A stretch of DNA of 64,000 nt, from positions 744,001-808,000 of the forward strand of contig JAOWBW010000076.1 of the NCBI GenBank assembly GCA_026119855.1. Direction: 5' to 3'. The position numbers and the translations under genes were made by a program. Source of the DNA: Campanula takesimana. Its lineage: Eukaryota > Streptophyta > Magnoliopsida > Asterales > Campanulaceae. Position 1 is the first letter of the stretch. Each line of letters opens with the position of its first letter. The notes under the pieces were generated by a model, which saw only the letters and a program-made list of their open reading frames with translations, did not search any database and was not told the DNA's origin. Below are positions 10,841 to 22,982 of this stretch, in pieces.

Positions 10841-12350
10841 ATGTTTGGTAGGCGTTCATTGAACCCCGAGTTGGTTCCTTTGGACGATAATATCGATAGA
10901 CTTGACAGGGGCATTCCCCCTATTTCTGAGTCTGAGTCTGAATTCTGTCACCGAGACAGAGGTATTTTTAAGTGATTTTGAAACTTCTTCCACCGGTGGA
11001 GAAGAAATTGAAGTTGTAATGGCTAATCCCTTAATGAAAGAATATGCTAGCCCTAAGGTTGACACATCGGTGTCATGTATTGTCCTGACTGAGGCCGCTA
11101 AATCTTATGAGGCGAAGGGGCATTACTTCAGTCAGTTGCCCAAGTTTCAGGGTCTTCCCGCTGAAGACTCTTTGAACTTCTTGAGAGAGTACATGATGAT
11201 CATATCAGGATTCCCTATAAAAGAGGGGGTTACTGATGAACAATTAAGACTTAAGTATTTTCCTTTCTCTCTTTAAGGGGCAGCAAAAACTTGGCTTATG
11301 TTACTTCCTGCTAGGAGTATCACTACATGGGATGGGTTGCATGATGCATTCTTAAAGAAATTCTTCCCGCATGCTACTTTGGCCACCTTTAGACAGAAAA
11401 TCATAGGATTTACTCAAGAGGTAGGTGAGCCATTTCATGAGTCTTGGGATAGGTTCAAAATGTTGCAAGTGCAATGCCCCCATCATGCTTTTCCTGAGGC
11501 CCTTTTACATCAAACATTTTATGGTGGGTTAACTGCAGCAGACCAAGCTATGGTTGACAATGCAGCAGGCGGCTTTCTAGGAGCCAAAACTGTTGACCAA
11601 ACCCAAGAATTATTTGAGATGTTGGGGGCCAATTCGCAAGAAAAAAGCTCTAGAGGGAAACCTAGGGGAGTGCATGAGTTGAGTTGTATGGATGAGTTCA
11701 CCAGGCAGGTGTCTTTGTTAAACCAAAACATGCTAAAATGAATTCTAATATGTCTCCCTCAAGTGCTAATGTGGTATCTGATTTCTGTGTTAATTGTGGA
11801 TCTAACACTCATGCTACTAATGGTTGTCCAGTTGTTGCACAGTTTGATTCTGAACAGGTAAATGCGATGCAAGGGTATCCCCCAAGGCAAAATCAAGGTG
11901 GTATGTATTCTAACACATATAATCCAGATTGGAAAAATCACCCCAATTTTTCTTGGAGGGATAACCCAGGAATTCAGTACCAGCAGCAGAAACCTCTCTA
12001 TCCTCCTCCCCCACAAGGGAATCCAGAAAAGCAGCCTAAGCAATCACTGGAGGATATGATGATGTCCATGATGCAAGAGCAGCAACAAATGAAAATGATG
12101 ATGGAGCAGCGAGAGAAGCAGTAGGATGCTGTCAATAAAAAGCTGGAGACCTAAATTGGTCAACTAGCTGTGGGTCAGCAAGGGCATAAACCAGGAACCT
12201 TCCCTAGTCAAGGGGAGCAAGCCAAGGCCATTATGACTCTGAGAAATGGCAAACAGGTAAGCAATGAGGTATGCCCTAACTCTCCTTCTGAAACTGCTGA
12301 ACCACCTATTGATGAGAATGTTGTTGGTAAGAGTACTAATGGCATGGGGG
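10841..12350 (+). pseudogene. Athila gag (capsid/nucleocapsid), broken
   Basis: Gag would form the cytoplasmic particle that packages the element RNA. A start at 10841 (MFGRRSLNPELVPLDD) fits the position just after the primer site. Capsid-like sequence follows (LPKFQGLPAEDSLNFLREY, then FLKKFFPHATLATFRQ), then a CCHC-like cluster CVNCGSNTHATNGCP near 11783-11830 and a Q/M-rich tail. The reading frame is lost near 10940 (frameshift), at 11274 (TAA), near 11738 (frameshift), at 12122 (TAG), at 12152 (TAA) and in a G run near 12345 (frameshift). The product therefore cannot be made as one protein. Homology to Athila gag is from motif recognition only. Confidence 0.85.
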
Positions 12351-15300
12351 GAAATTCATGCTACTGATTCTTCCACCCCCAAGCCATATGTACCTCCTGT
12401 ACCGTTTCCTGGTAGATTTATGAGAAATAAGCTGGATAAGCAAATGTCTGATTTATATGACATGTTTTCAAAAGTGAACATTAATCTTCCTTTGTTAAAT
12501 GTCATTAAAAATATCCCAGCTTATGCAAAGTTTTTCAAAGAACTTAAATCCAGGAAACCCAAGTATGGGAATGATGAGAAATTGGTTATGGGAGAAAGTG
12601 CTAGTGCTGTGGTACAACAGAACCTCTCACCTAAATTGAAGGACCCCGGAAGTTTTAACATTTCTATATCTATGGGGGACTCTAAAAAGGTAAAGGCAAT
12701 GTTGGATCTTGGTGCTAGCATTAATCTGTTGCCCCATCATTTGTATCTCGATTTGGGTTTACCTGAGCTAAAACCCACCACAATGACCTTGCAATTGGCT
12801 GACCGTTCAATCAAGAGGACATTGGGAATTGTGGAGGATGTTTTGGTGCAGGTAGCCAATTTGATTATCCCTGTGGATTTTTTTGTGCTTGAGACTGTGA
12901 ATGGTGTTGGGAATAGTCAGGATTCTCCCATATTGCTTGGGCGTCCATTTATGGCTACTACTAACACCATCATTAATGTGGGTGATGGAACTCTATCTAT
13001 GTGTGTAGCTAATGAGAAAATAGAAATATCTGTGTTTGATGTCATGCAAAGTCCCATAGATGATGAGTCTTGCAATTGTGTGGATATTGTTGAGGATTGT
13101 GTGAGTGAAGTTCTGTGGCATGAGAGAGAATGTGAGGAGTTAGAGTCTTTGTTGTCAACAGGCGGTGAGAAATCTAGGGATAATGCGGATGTTCAACTGA
13201 TGGCTGTGGAAAAGGCCGACGAACACCATCCTAGTGATGGCCCGTTTCACCCCCTAGGCCACTTCAATGAGAAGTCGGTACCTTCTGTTGTAACCCCTCC
13301 AACTCTTGAGCTGAAAGCCCTCCCCTCAAATTTAAAATATGTTTTTCTTGGGGAGGGAGAGACTTTGCCTGTGATAATTGCCTCAGATTTGACCATAGAA
13401 CAAGAGGCCAAGTTGATTAAAGTGCTTTGTGAGCACAAGCAGGCCATAGGGTGGATCTTAGCAGATATTAAGGGTATTAGCCCCTCCATGTGCATGCACA
13501 AAATAATCTCATAGATGGGGCTAAGCCGTCTAGAGAGAGACAGAGGAGGTTAAATCCTCACATGGAGGAGGCGGTTAGGAAAGAGGTCCTAAAATTGTTG
13601 GATGCATGCATTATCTATGCCGTTGCTGATAGTGAGTGGGTGAGCCCGGTTCAAGTCGTTCCAAAGAAATCGGGCTACACGGTCACCACTAATGAGAAAG
13701 GAGAAGAAGTGCCTAAAAGGGAAGTGGCTGGGCTGAGAATGTGCATAGATTTGCGCAAACTGAATGCTGCTACAAAGAAAGATCACTTCCCTTTGCCCTT
13801 TATTGATCAGATTCTTGAGAGGTTAGCCGGACATGAGTATTACTGTTTCTTGGATGGTTTTTCGGGGTATAACCAAATCCCCATTGCACCAGAGGACCAA
13901 GCCAAGACCACTTTTACTTGTCCTTTTGGCACATTCGCATTTAGGAGGATGCCCTTTGGGCTTTGTAATGCACCTGCGACCTTTCAAAGGTGTATGACCT
14001 CCATCTTCTCTGATTTAATCGAGCGATGTGTCGAAGTCTTCATGGATGACTTCTCGGTATTTGGTGACAGTTTTGATGGGTGCCTAGAGAATTTGACAAT
14101 TGTTTTAAATCGTTGTTGTGAGACAAATTTAACCCTTAGCTGGGAAAAATGTCATTTTCTCGTGAGGCATGGCATTGTGTTAGGACATTTGGTGTCAAAT
14201 AAGGGGATTGAGGTAGACAAGGCTAAAATCGATGTGATTTTAAAATTGCCTCCCCCTGTGTCAGTTAAGGGTGTGCGAAGTTTTCTAGGCCATGCAGGTT
14301 TTTATAGGCGTTTCATAAAAGACTTTTCAAAAATTTGTAAGCCTTTATGTAACCTGCTAGCTAAGGACACTGAGTTCATCTTTGACCAAGAGTGTTTAGA
14401 GGCCTTCAATCTGCTGAAGGAGAAGTTGACGTGTGCCCCCATTCTATCCAGCCCCAATTGGTCTCTACCTTTTGAGATCATGTGTGATGCATCAGATTTT
14501 GCGATTGGGGCTGTTTTGGGGCAGAGAGTGGATAAATTACCTCATGTGATTCATTACGCAAGTAGAACTTTAAATGATGCACAACTGAATTATACTACTA
14601 CTGAAAAAGAATTTTTAGCAGTTGTGTTTGCTCTTGAAAAGTTTCGTTCTTACTTGCTTGGGTCTAAGGTGATTATCTACTCTGATCATGCTGCACTTAA
14701 ATATTTGCTGAATAAAAATGATGCTAAACCTAGACTTCTTAGGTGGATGCTCCTACTGCAGGAGTTTGACATTGAAATAAAAGACAAAAAGGGGACCGAG
14801 AATGTGGTGGCAGATCACTTATCTAGGCTAGAGAACTTTACTTTTACTAATGTGATAGATGGTGCAATTCCGGTTAATGAAAATTTTCCGGATGAGCAAC
14901 TATTTGCGTTACATGTTCATGAGCCTTGGTATGCGGATCTTGTGAATTTCATTGTTTCTAATATTATGCCACCTAACTTCACTTACGATCAAAAACGAAA
15001 GTTTAGATCGGATGTGAAGCACTACATTTGGGATGACCCTTATCTTTGGAAAGTTTGCCCAGACAAGATAATTAGGAGATGCATTCCAGAGCATGAGCAA
15101 GCTAGTGTGTTGAGATTTTGCCACGAACTCCAATGTGGGGGTCACTATAGTGGGCAAAAGACCGCTAGAAAAGTATTGCAAGCGGGTCTATATTGGCCCA
15201 CTTTATTTAAAGATGCTCATGATTTTTGTGTGAGGTGTGATAGATGCCAAAGGACTGGCAACATAGGAAAAAGAGATGAAATGCCCATACAACATAATTT

Positions 15301-16234
15301 AATTGTTGATATTTTTGATGTGTGGGGTATTGATTTTATGGGTCCTTTTCCCCCTTCCCAAGGCTACTTGTACATTCTTGTTGCTGTAGATTATGTGTCT
15401 AAATAGGTGGAAGCAATTCCTACCCGGATTAATGATGCTAATATTGTTTGCAAGTTTTTGCGTGAAAATATCTTTGGCAGGTATGGTGTGCCGCGCGTCA
15501 TTATCAGTGACCAAGGGACGCACTTCACAAACAGAATGTTCAATCAAGTGCTAAAAAGATATGGGGTGGGTCACAAGTTGGCTACGGCGTATCACCCTCA
15601 AACCTCAGGCCAAGCGGAGGTGAGTAATCGCCATATCAAGGCGGTGCTTGAGAAAACCGTGCGTCCAAATCGTAAGGACTGGGCTGACAAATTGTGTGAT
15701 GCACTGTGGGCTTATCGGACTGCATACAAAACCCCCATTGGAATGAGCCCGTACCGGATTGTGTATGGAAAAGAGTGTCATCTGCCAGTGGAACTAGAGC
15801 ACAAAGCATATTGGGCAACCAAGCAGCTAAACATGGATTTGACTTTAGCAGGGGAGAAAAGATTGCTTGACTTGGATGAGCTTGCAGAAATGAGGCAGGA
15901 TAGTTATGAGAGTGCAAAGTTATACAAAGAGAGGACAAAAAGATATCATGATAAAAACCTTAAACCCAAGTTTCTCAAACCGGGTATGAAAGTCCTTCTC
16001 TTTAACTCTAGCCTCAAACTTTTTCCCGGAAAACTGCGTTCAAGGTGGACGGGTCCTTATGAATTGGTTCGAGTATTTCCCCATGGAGCTGTAGAGCTTA
16101 AAGATTTGAAAGATGGGACAACATTTAAAGTGAATGGACACCAAGTGAAGCCTTATTATGAGGGGCTGTCTATTTTGGAAGACATCAATGAAATTGATGT
16201 AATTGATTTGACAGACCCAGAGGGAGCCACTTAA
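12351..16234 (+). pseudogene. Athila pol (PR-RT-RH-INT), broken
   Basis: Domains in order: aspartic protease with DLGASINLLP near 12708; reverse transcriptase with [34 protein letters not shown] and the catalytic FMDD near 14040; RNase H starting [14 protein letters not shown] near 14480 with TTTEKEF and [11 protein letters not shown]; integrase zinc domain (H-H-C-C, ending CVRCDRC) near 15118-15250; integrase core with D in [10 protein letters not shown] in IISDQGTHF and E in [11 protein letters not shown]; and a C-terminal DNA-binding region. The frame is broken by a one-base loss near 13495 and an in-frame TAG at 15404-15406, where related proteins have tryptophan. All catalytic residues are still readable, so the damage is recent. 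Confidence 0.93.
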
Positions 16235-16751
16235 TTTTCATGTGGCATTATGTCGAGCCAAAGACTTAAAACAAAGGCGCTTGTTGGGAGGCAACCCAAC
16301 CAGGTATCATTTTATTTGCTTTCTTTTAATTCAGTCTATCTTCATTCTTAGCTTGGGAGCATGTTTACTTTTGATGCAATGAGGACATAGCATGTTCTAA
16401 GTTTGGGGGTGGTGGTATTCATAGATTCAAAAAAAAAAATATATATATTTATTGCTTTCGTGTCTTTTATTTCTGGGTCGGTTCGAACTACGGTGACCTG
16501 AGCTCCTTATTGTCCTAGGGAGAACGTAGGCAACGAAAGTGCGGTCAAAAGTTTAGTCCGTGTCATCCTTCATGAATCTCTCCGAGTTTGTGGGTTTATA
16601 GGGGAGTGTAAATAGTGTCATCCTCCAAAAAGATTTTCATATTTTGAGTCATTTTTATTTTTTCATAATGGATATTACGCTTGTAATGTTTGTTTGTGGT
16701 GATGTGCAGGAAATCAATTCAACCAGTGGTGGAGCTATCAAACCAGCAGTA

Positions 16752-16787
<36 letters not shown>

Positions 16788-16907
16788 TGCTGGAAAAATA
16801 TACCGAGCGCCCGCTTGGTGTGAAGAGGGCGCGCGCCTGTTCAAAAACGCAAAAAATATGAAGTTTCTGCCCAAATAAGCGGGCGTTTGGTCCTTGGCGA
16901 GCGGGCG
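16235..16907 (+). other. Athila post-pol spacer (left half)
   Basis: Non-coding. It contains the GCTTGTTGGGAGGCAACCCA hairpin-like sequence (near 16280), a purine tract AGTTTGGGGGTGG (16400-16412) that recurs after the second gene at 31987, a structured motif at 16480-16535 discussed in the findings, a (TA)n run at 16760-16787, and GC-rich GCGCCCGC / GCGGGCG words at 16805-16907. The nested Copia element landed in the last of these (target GGGCG). Confidence 0.7.
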
Positions 16908-18373
16908 TGTTGGTCCCAAAGGGAAACAAGGGTATAGAACCGCTAGAGGGGGGGGGGTGAATAGCGGTTTAAAATCTTTTTCGGAATACCCTTGAAAATC
17001 AACCAAGTACTTATCAGTTTGGTCTATTGCGGTTTAAAGCACTAGAACCGCTCAGATAAAATGCACAGCGGAGTTTTGCGGTTTAGTCCAAACTGAATTA
17101 TAAAGAGTTGGGCGGTTTAAGTGGTTGAAAAGGAATGATGCAACTGACAGGGCACAACTGAAGTATAACAAAAGTATGCAAATCATTTATCAAGTCATTT
17201 CACATGAAAGTAAATAAAGCTCATAAACATAAATGTAAATGACAAGACAGAAAATAAAGATCAAGGACACACAATTTGAAGAGGTTCGTTCTTGAAAGAA
17301 CTACGTCCTCTACCTAGGTGGTTAGCCTAGGATTTTCTAATAGCTACTAGACTTGTATAGATTTAGAGGAGTTTTTACAAGATTACAAATGAATCCAAAC
17401 TCTAAATAAACAATCTAACCTAACAATGCTATTATAACAACCTGTGTTTTCGAGGTATATAATCTATAAGAAAATATACTCCGGGTGTGTAGTGTGGAAA
17501 GAAATCAAGAGCTCAAAATATCTAAGTGATGGTGAGCAAATGATTACTTTCTGTGCTAGGCTGAGTTGTGATGATTTGAAGGCTTGAAGCTTTAATGAAG
17601 AACTCTGGGTTTGCTAAGGAGATGATGAAGATATGAGTATCTGGGTTTTCAATCTTCAAAGCAAACTTGAATACTTGGGATATTCTCTTTGAAGCTCAGC
17701 AACCTTCAATGTTGAACAATGAATGCTATTTATAGTGAAGTCATTAGTGACCGTTGGACAATGAGGTGAGTCATTGTATGGCGGTTTAATGCGCTGTCAC
17801 AATCTCATTGGATGACCTGTCACTGTCGTCCTTTAATTTTGCTTTGTGGCAGGAAGTTGTTGGACCACTACCTGACATTGTCCTTTTAGTTGTTGAAAAG
17901 TACAACGGTAACTTTTCAAAAAGCGAGACAAACCGACATTCCCAGAATAACTGAACCATGACTTGAAGTTTAAGGACAAGTCACCAGTCATTCATTTTTA
18001 CGGTTGAAAAGCGAATGTTTGTCTTCAAGGAGTAAATGACAGCAATAAGTTCTTCAATATCTTGGTCGGCGGTTCCACCAGATGCATGTGCGGTTTCATG
18101 AATGAACTTGAAATGCGGTTTCATCAAAGGCACAAACTGCGGTCTGATGAAGGACATAAGGCACCATGCTGGCGGTTTGAAGACAGCGGCTTGAGGGACA
18201 CTAAACCGCTAAGAGTAAACCGATCATAACTCAGCCTAACTACTAAAAATCTAGAAATGGACTTGTCTAAAAATTGAAGTAAAACCTCATTACAAGTAAA
18301 CCTAAAGTCCATAAAAAGACACGTGGAATGGGTCAATCAAATCAGGTGGGTGTACTAACAATGAATCCTAACA
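16908..18373 (-). repeat. 3' LTR of the SIRE-like element
   Basis: 1,466 bp. A TATA box (minus-strand TATAAATA) is at 17727-17734. The adjoining internal sequence at 18374-18388 reads CAAATAGGGGGAGAT on the minus strand, the polypurine tract. Nine GCGGTT words occur in this LTR alone. Confidence 0.95.
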
Positions 18374-18388
18374 ATCTCCCCCTATTTG
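18374..18388 (-). other. polypurine tract of the SIRE-like element
   Basis: CAAATAGGGGGAGAT directly precedes the 3' LTR on the minus strand. It is the usual site where plus-strand DNA synthesis starts. Confidence 0.85.
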
Positions 18389-18839
18389 ATTGATGCCATT
18401 ACCACACTATGATAGAGCAAACATTGGACTTGGTAAGAACATGCTCAAATGAGTATGTATTGAAACTGCATGTCCCAAGTCAAATGCACACACAATGCTA
18501 TACCATAGATTTCTAATCTATCAAAGACAAAGGAAATGAAACACAGATAGAGAAGAAATTCATTCAGATGCATATAAAGAGATATGATTAAGAGAATCAG
18601 ATATGCATGTTTAAACTGAATGTTTAAAACACATACACTTAGAAAATTTTTCATGATGAATAGTGCATGAATTTTTAGAAATGCATTGTTCCACAAACAA
18701 GTAGTTTGAATAAACAAAGTTTTGGAATATTGGATGCAATGCATTTATTTTCATTATAATCCTTCAAAGGTTTTAGAAGTTACAAATTACAAGGAAAATA
18801 ATGAAAGTCAAAAACTGATTACAAAAGATAGAAAGAATT

Positions 18840-19193
18840 CTAATCAGTTCTATCAGGAACCCTAGCGGTGGCTTGGACAACGGTTTGAGCATCAGAAGGC
18901 TCAACTATGCTGGCGGTTTCAAACACATATTCGGCTGACTTGAGACGTAGATGGGTCGGTTCATTTACCTTCTCTAAGATTTTCTCAGAATGCTTTTTCA
19001 GGTCGTTGGCATACTGAACTAAGTAGTCAGTTGATGAAACTGTTAGATCAGCTAGTTGGTCTAACTTCTTCTCCAGAGCCTCATTCATTTCTTGGGCCGC
19101 TTCAAGTCTGAGAGAAGTCAGCTCATTCAAAGTTTCAACCTTCTGTTCTAACTTGAGCTGATTCTCCAAAAGGGTTTGAATTTTGAATTCCAT
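18840..19193 (-). CDS. coiled-coil ORF downstream of the accessory gene
   Basis: 117 residues from the first ATG, with heptad-like spacing of L/V/I from MEFKIQTLLENQLKLEQKVETL onward, predicted by eye to be a coiled coil. The frame remains open upstream of the ATG to beyond 19330 (residues including ETDPLKIQFILDSFLTQSAF). It may therefore be a further exon of the accessory gene ending at 19461 rather than a separate gene; I cannot choose the splice sites with confidence. It has no transmembrane segment or signal peptide. Function unknown; a role in multimerising the accessory protein is only a guess. Confidence 0.5.
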   Translation of the reverse strand: MEFKIQTLLENQLKLEQKVETLNELTSLRLEAAQEMNEALEKKLDQLADLTVSSTDYLVQYANDLKKHSEKILEKVNEPTHLRLKSAEYVFETASIVEPSDAQTVVQATARVPDRTD

Positions 19194-19460
19194 TCTCCCA
19201 ATCCTAGGGTCAACAGCATTCTCCCTCTTAATGGCATCAACAAGGAAGGGCAGAGAGGAAAGAAATGCAGATTGGGTAAGGAAAGAATCCAGTATAAACT
19301 GAATCTTCAGAGGATCAGTTTCAAAAAGGGAGGAAGGGAAAGGAATGATAGAAAATGAAGTGTAGGGAAGAGAAGGGGAAATGGAAAGAATTTGGGTATT
19401 AGAAAGAGGAAAGGAAGTGAAAGGAGAGAACTGCCATCTATATAGATAAGGAAAGACAAT

Positions 19461-22391
19461 TCAGTTTATTCTAAAGAAAAATTGAGAGCAGAGAGAGAAG
19501 ATGAACTCAACTGCCAGATCTTCAATAATTTGATCAAGAGTTGAAGCAATCAGTTGATCTGAAGCAGCTTGAGACTCATCGGCTGGAAAGATTGCAAAAG
19601 GATTTGGACGACCACACTTGAGTCGTTGCTCTTCATGCTTGTTGGCGGCTCTGATGATGGCTCCATGGCGGTTGGCTTTGGAAGTAGTAGCTCTAAACTT
19701 CTTCAGGTAGCCCGCTATGTCCTGTGCACACTTCCTTTTCAAACCACGCGGTTTGGGAGACCTAACTGCAACTGTGAATTTAGGCAGAACCGAAGGGGCA
19801 GAGATGTTGATCAGTTACGGTTGAGCCGACGGTTGAACTGCTGAAGCAAAAGGCAGTGTAGGGGATTCAGAAAGTGAATGAGTGTGCTCTGGTGAATCAA
19901 ACTCCAGCTTTCGTTTCAACGAAGGAGTAGCGGTTTCAACCAGCATTGGGTCTATTCCAGCCTTTCTCATTTCAGCCCTTTCTCTCAACTCCTTTGCAAA
20001 TGGGCCTTCAGTGGGTGAATGATCCTTCTTGTCAGAAGCTTCAGTGAAGTCCATTGCACCAGGTGGCCTTGATTTCCAGTGCTCCACAAACTCATATTTC
20101 TTCACTAACCTTCTCTTCTTCTTCAGCGGTTGAACCTCAAGATTTTCATCATCTTGCTTAGGGTCATCTTGAAATGCCTCAGACGCATCAGTCTGCTCAG
20201 GCAATACTGCAGCCTCAAACTCATCAGTTTGCTCAGGCTGAACTGCACTTGTAGATACCTCGGCTTGTTTAACTGGAACCGCAGCCTCAGACACTTCGGT
20301 CTGCTCAGGCTCGGTTTGAGTGGAGGGTTTAAGGTTGGGAAGGGCAGAAAAGATTAGCTGCAACTGTTCTTCAGTGAACTGAACAGTTGGCAGTTTGAGA
20401 GGGGATTTTGGAGGTGAGATAGGTTTGGGTTCAGAGGTGGAGGCTTTCAGTTTTCTCAACAGGTTTACATCTTGTGCAAAGTTCATTGATTTTTCAGCAT
20501 TAGGCTTGATTGGGGATAAGGGTTTTATCTGAGGTTTAGAAGGGATAGAAAGAGTTGGTTTTGTAAAGGGAATTGGTTTAGAGTAAGGTGGAAGCGGTTC
20601 AGAAGAGGGATTGGATAGAATGAGGAAGGATTTTGGTAAGGTCGGTTTTGGAGGAAGAATGGATGAGGGTTTGGAAGTTTCAGTTACTTTGGCTTTCTTA
20701 TTTCTTGGAGCCGCGGTTTCCCTGGGTTGAGCCGCAGGGATTGCAGGCTCCCCCTCAACCGCAGACTCCCTCTCAACCGGAGCCTCAGTTCTATCCAGGC
20801 TAACTCCTAGCCTATTCAAAGTGGCAGTTTGAGCTGCTTCTCTAGCTCTAGTAGCAGCGGCTTGATCTGCTATGGCACCGGCATAAGGTTTGCCTGACTT
20901 ATTTAGCCGAGCCTCAGGAAAGGGTCCTCTCTTTTCTTCAGGCAGAGGATCAGCAGTCCATACTGCTTGTGCAAACCGCCATCCAAACGTGGTTCTAAAA
21001 GCATCAAGCTTAGAAGTACCATACAAGGTCTTCTCATTAGGTTGCACCCACTCAGCTTCATTGGCCACAGAAGCCTTAAAGATCACAGAATCCTGATGAA
21101 GGAACTTGGTTAAGAGTTTGCAGTGAGTTCTGATCTTTGTTTTACCAGCGGCTTTGGCAGAAGTGTGGCGGATGAGGGCATTGATCATTTCTTGCATGAT
21201 GATCCTTGGCCAGTGCAGCTTCTTCCCTTTGTAGATAGCCACGCAGTAGTTGTACTGCTCAGACGTGAAATTGTTGTGATTGCCATTCTTGCACATCACT
21301 CCAGTATCCACTAAGTCACACAACATCACCATAACTTCTCCAAACTCCTTCTTAGGGGTGGACTTAGTGTTGAAGACAGAGACCCCCAAGAGCTCCTCAG
21401 TAGTTCTGCTGACTAATTCTGGTTTGATAGAAAGAATTCCAGAATTCTCCAGTCCAGCCAAAATAGCAACCTTTGAAGCAGATAACACCACATCCTTTGT
21501 CCTTACAGTGGACTTGATGGCATTTTCAGTCTTCACTTCCCCAGATTCTAAGTCTCTGATCTCTTCACCTTTTCCATTCAGCAGGGGTACCTCACAGACA
21601 ATCCCATTGTCAAAGAATTCTGCACAAAGCCTCTTGTCAAACTTCGGTTCATCTAACTGGAATAAGGGCAGCAGTTTTGATGATTCCAGTAGGGCGAGCA
21701 GTTTTCTTCCAACTGCATCAGCTTCAAATTCGGCTTTGATGATCTGAGATCCAGGTACAAAGTTGGTTTCATCCTAAAAATAATTAAAGTTAGTAAGAGT
21801 TTGATGCAAGCAGTTTGAATAAGCCAACCATTCAAACTGCTACAAGGAATCCTAACAATGAAATAAGCGGTTGAAGTAAAACAGGGGTAAAATGGTAAAC
21901 ACCCAAAACTAGACATGGAAAGAATTTGAAAAAGCATTTGAATGCATGAAGAACATGATGAACAGGGGATAAACATGCAAAACAAAACTTAACCAAATTA
22001 AGAAAGAAGTATACCAAAAGACTCGAAAAATGCAGATACTAACAAAGTTCTAAAATAACGAGTTCAAATAATAAACCCAGAACATAGTATCAAAATAAAT
22101 ACGAATGAACACCCGAAAAACCTAAAAAAAATCAAAATTGTTCAAAAATTGAACAAAAGACATGAAATAAACAACAAACCCAGCATATATGAACATACGT
22201 AATCATAATCAACCAAAAATTGAAAGAAAAAGCAAGTAAAAATATGAGAAGACGAACAAGCTTTTTCGAACAACAATGGCGGAAAAAAAATGAAATGCTA
22301 GAGTGAAGGGTTCAAGAAATCATACCATATCGCGTTTGGATGTTTTAGATGTAGATGGAGCAGAAGGGTCTGAAGATTTCTTAGGTGCCAT
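19461..22391 (-). pseudogene. intron-containing post-pol accessory gene of the SIRE-like element
   Basis: Exon 1 (22391-22326) encodes 22 residues starting MAPKKSSDPSAPSTSK. A GT...AG intron (22325-21774) follows, and exon 2 continues in frame from 21773. The first stop is at 19817-19815, giving about 674 residues, but the same frame then stays open to 19461. That stop is a TAA after CCG, as is the stop in pol. The N-terminal 230 residues are a globular region of unknown function (for example LCAEFFDNGIVCEV and KKLHWPRIIMQEMINAL). Then come an Ala/Arg-rich helix, a Pro/Lys-rich linker, Gln-Thr-Asp/Glu repeats (PEQTD, PEQTE) and a basic patch KKKRRLVKK near residue 570 that looks like a nuclear localisation signal. 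No signal peptide or membrane segment is visible, so it does not look like an envelope protein. Confidence 0.7.
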
Positions 22392-22982
22392 TTTAAATTT
22401 CAAAGAAGTATGGGAAATATTGGAGGTTGAGAATAGAGTGCAGATGAGAGAGAGAGAGAGAGAATACGCAAATGAGGAAGAAGGTAAAAAGGTAAAAAGA
22501 AATAAACTTTGTCTTTTATACTCAATTAACTGTTCCTCGTGTAATGGAACGACGAGAACGGTGCACGATTATCTCCAGATGGCGTCCCACGTCACATAGA
22601 ATTTAATGCGGCAGAGAAAATTGCAAAAGGGTCCTTATAATTGATATGACATAAAGTAGGGACTAAAATGCAATTTCATACCTGAGCAGTTTGATTGAGC
22701 AAACCGACTTACCTTACGTCTTCAGCGGTTTTTCATGAAATTGATGTCTCTCTAATATGATGGCGGTTTATATGTTTAAACCAAATGACTTTGCTTTCTT
22801 GTCAATTTTGAAAGAACCGATTTTATTCATTTTGACTCGTCAGTTTGATGGAGAATCTTGTACCGAACCATATATTGATGCGGTTTCAAAGATTACAGAA
22901 CCGCACACTAGATGACTTTTCTAAGCATAGCCAAAACACTTAAACAAAAGATATTAAAAATAATACATATAGATATGATATC

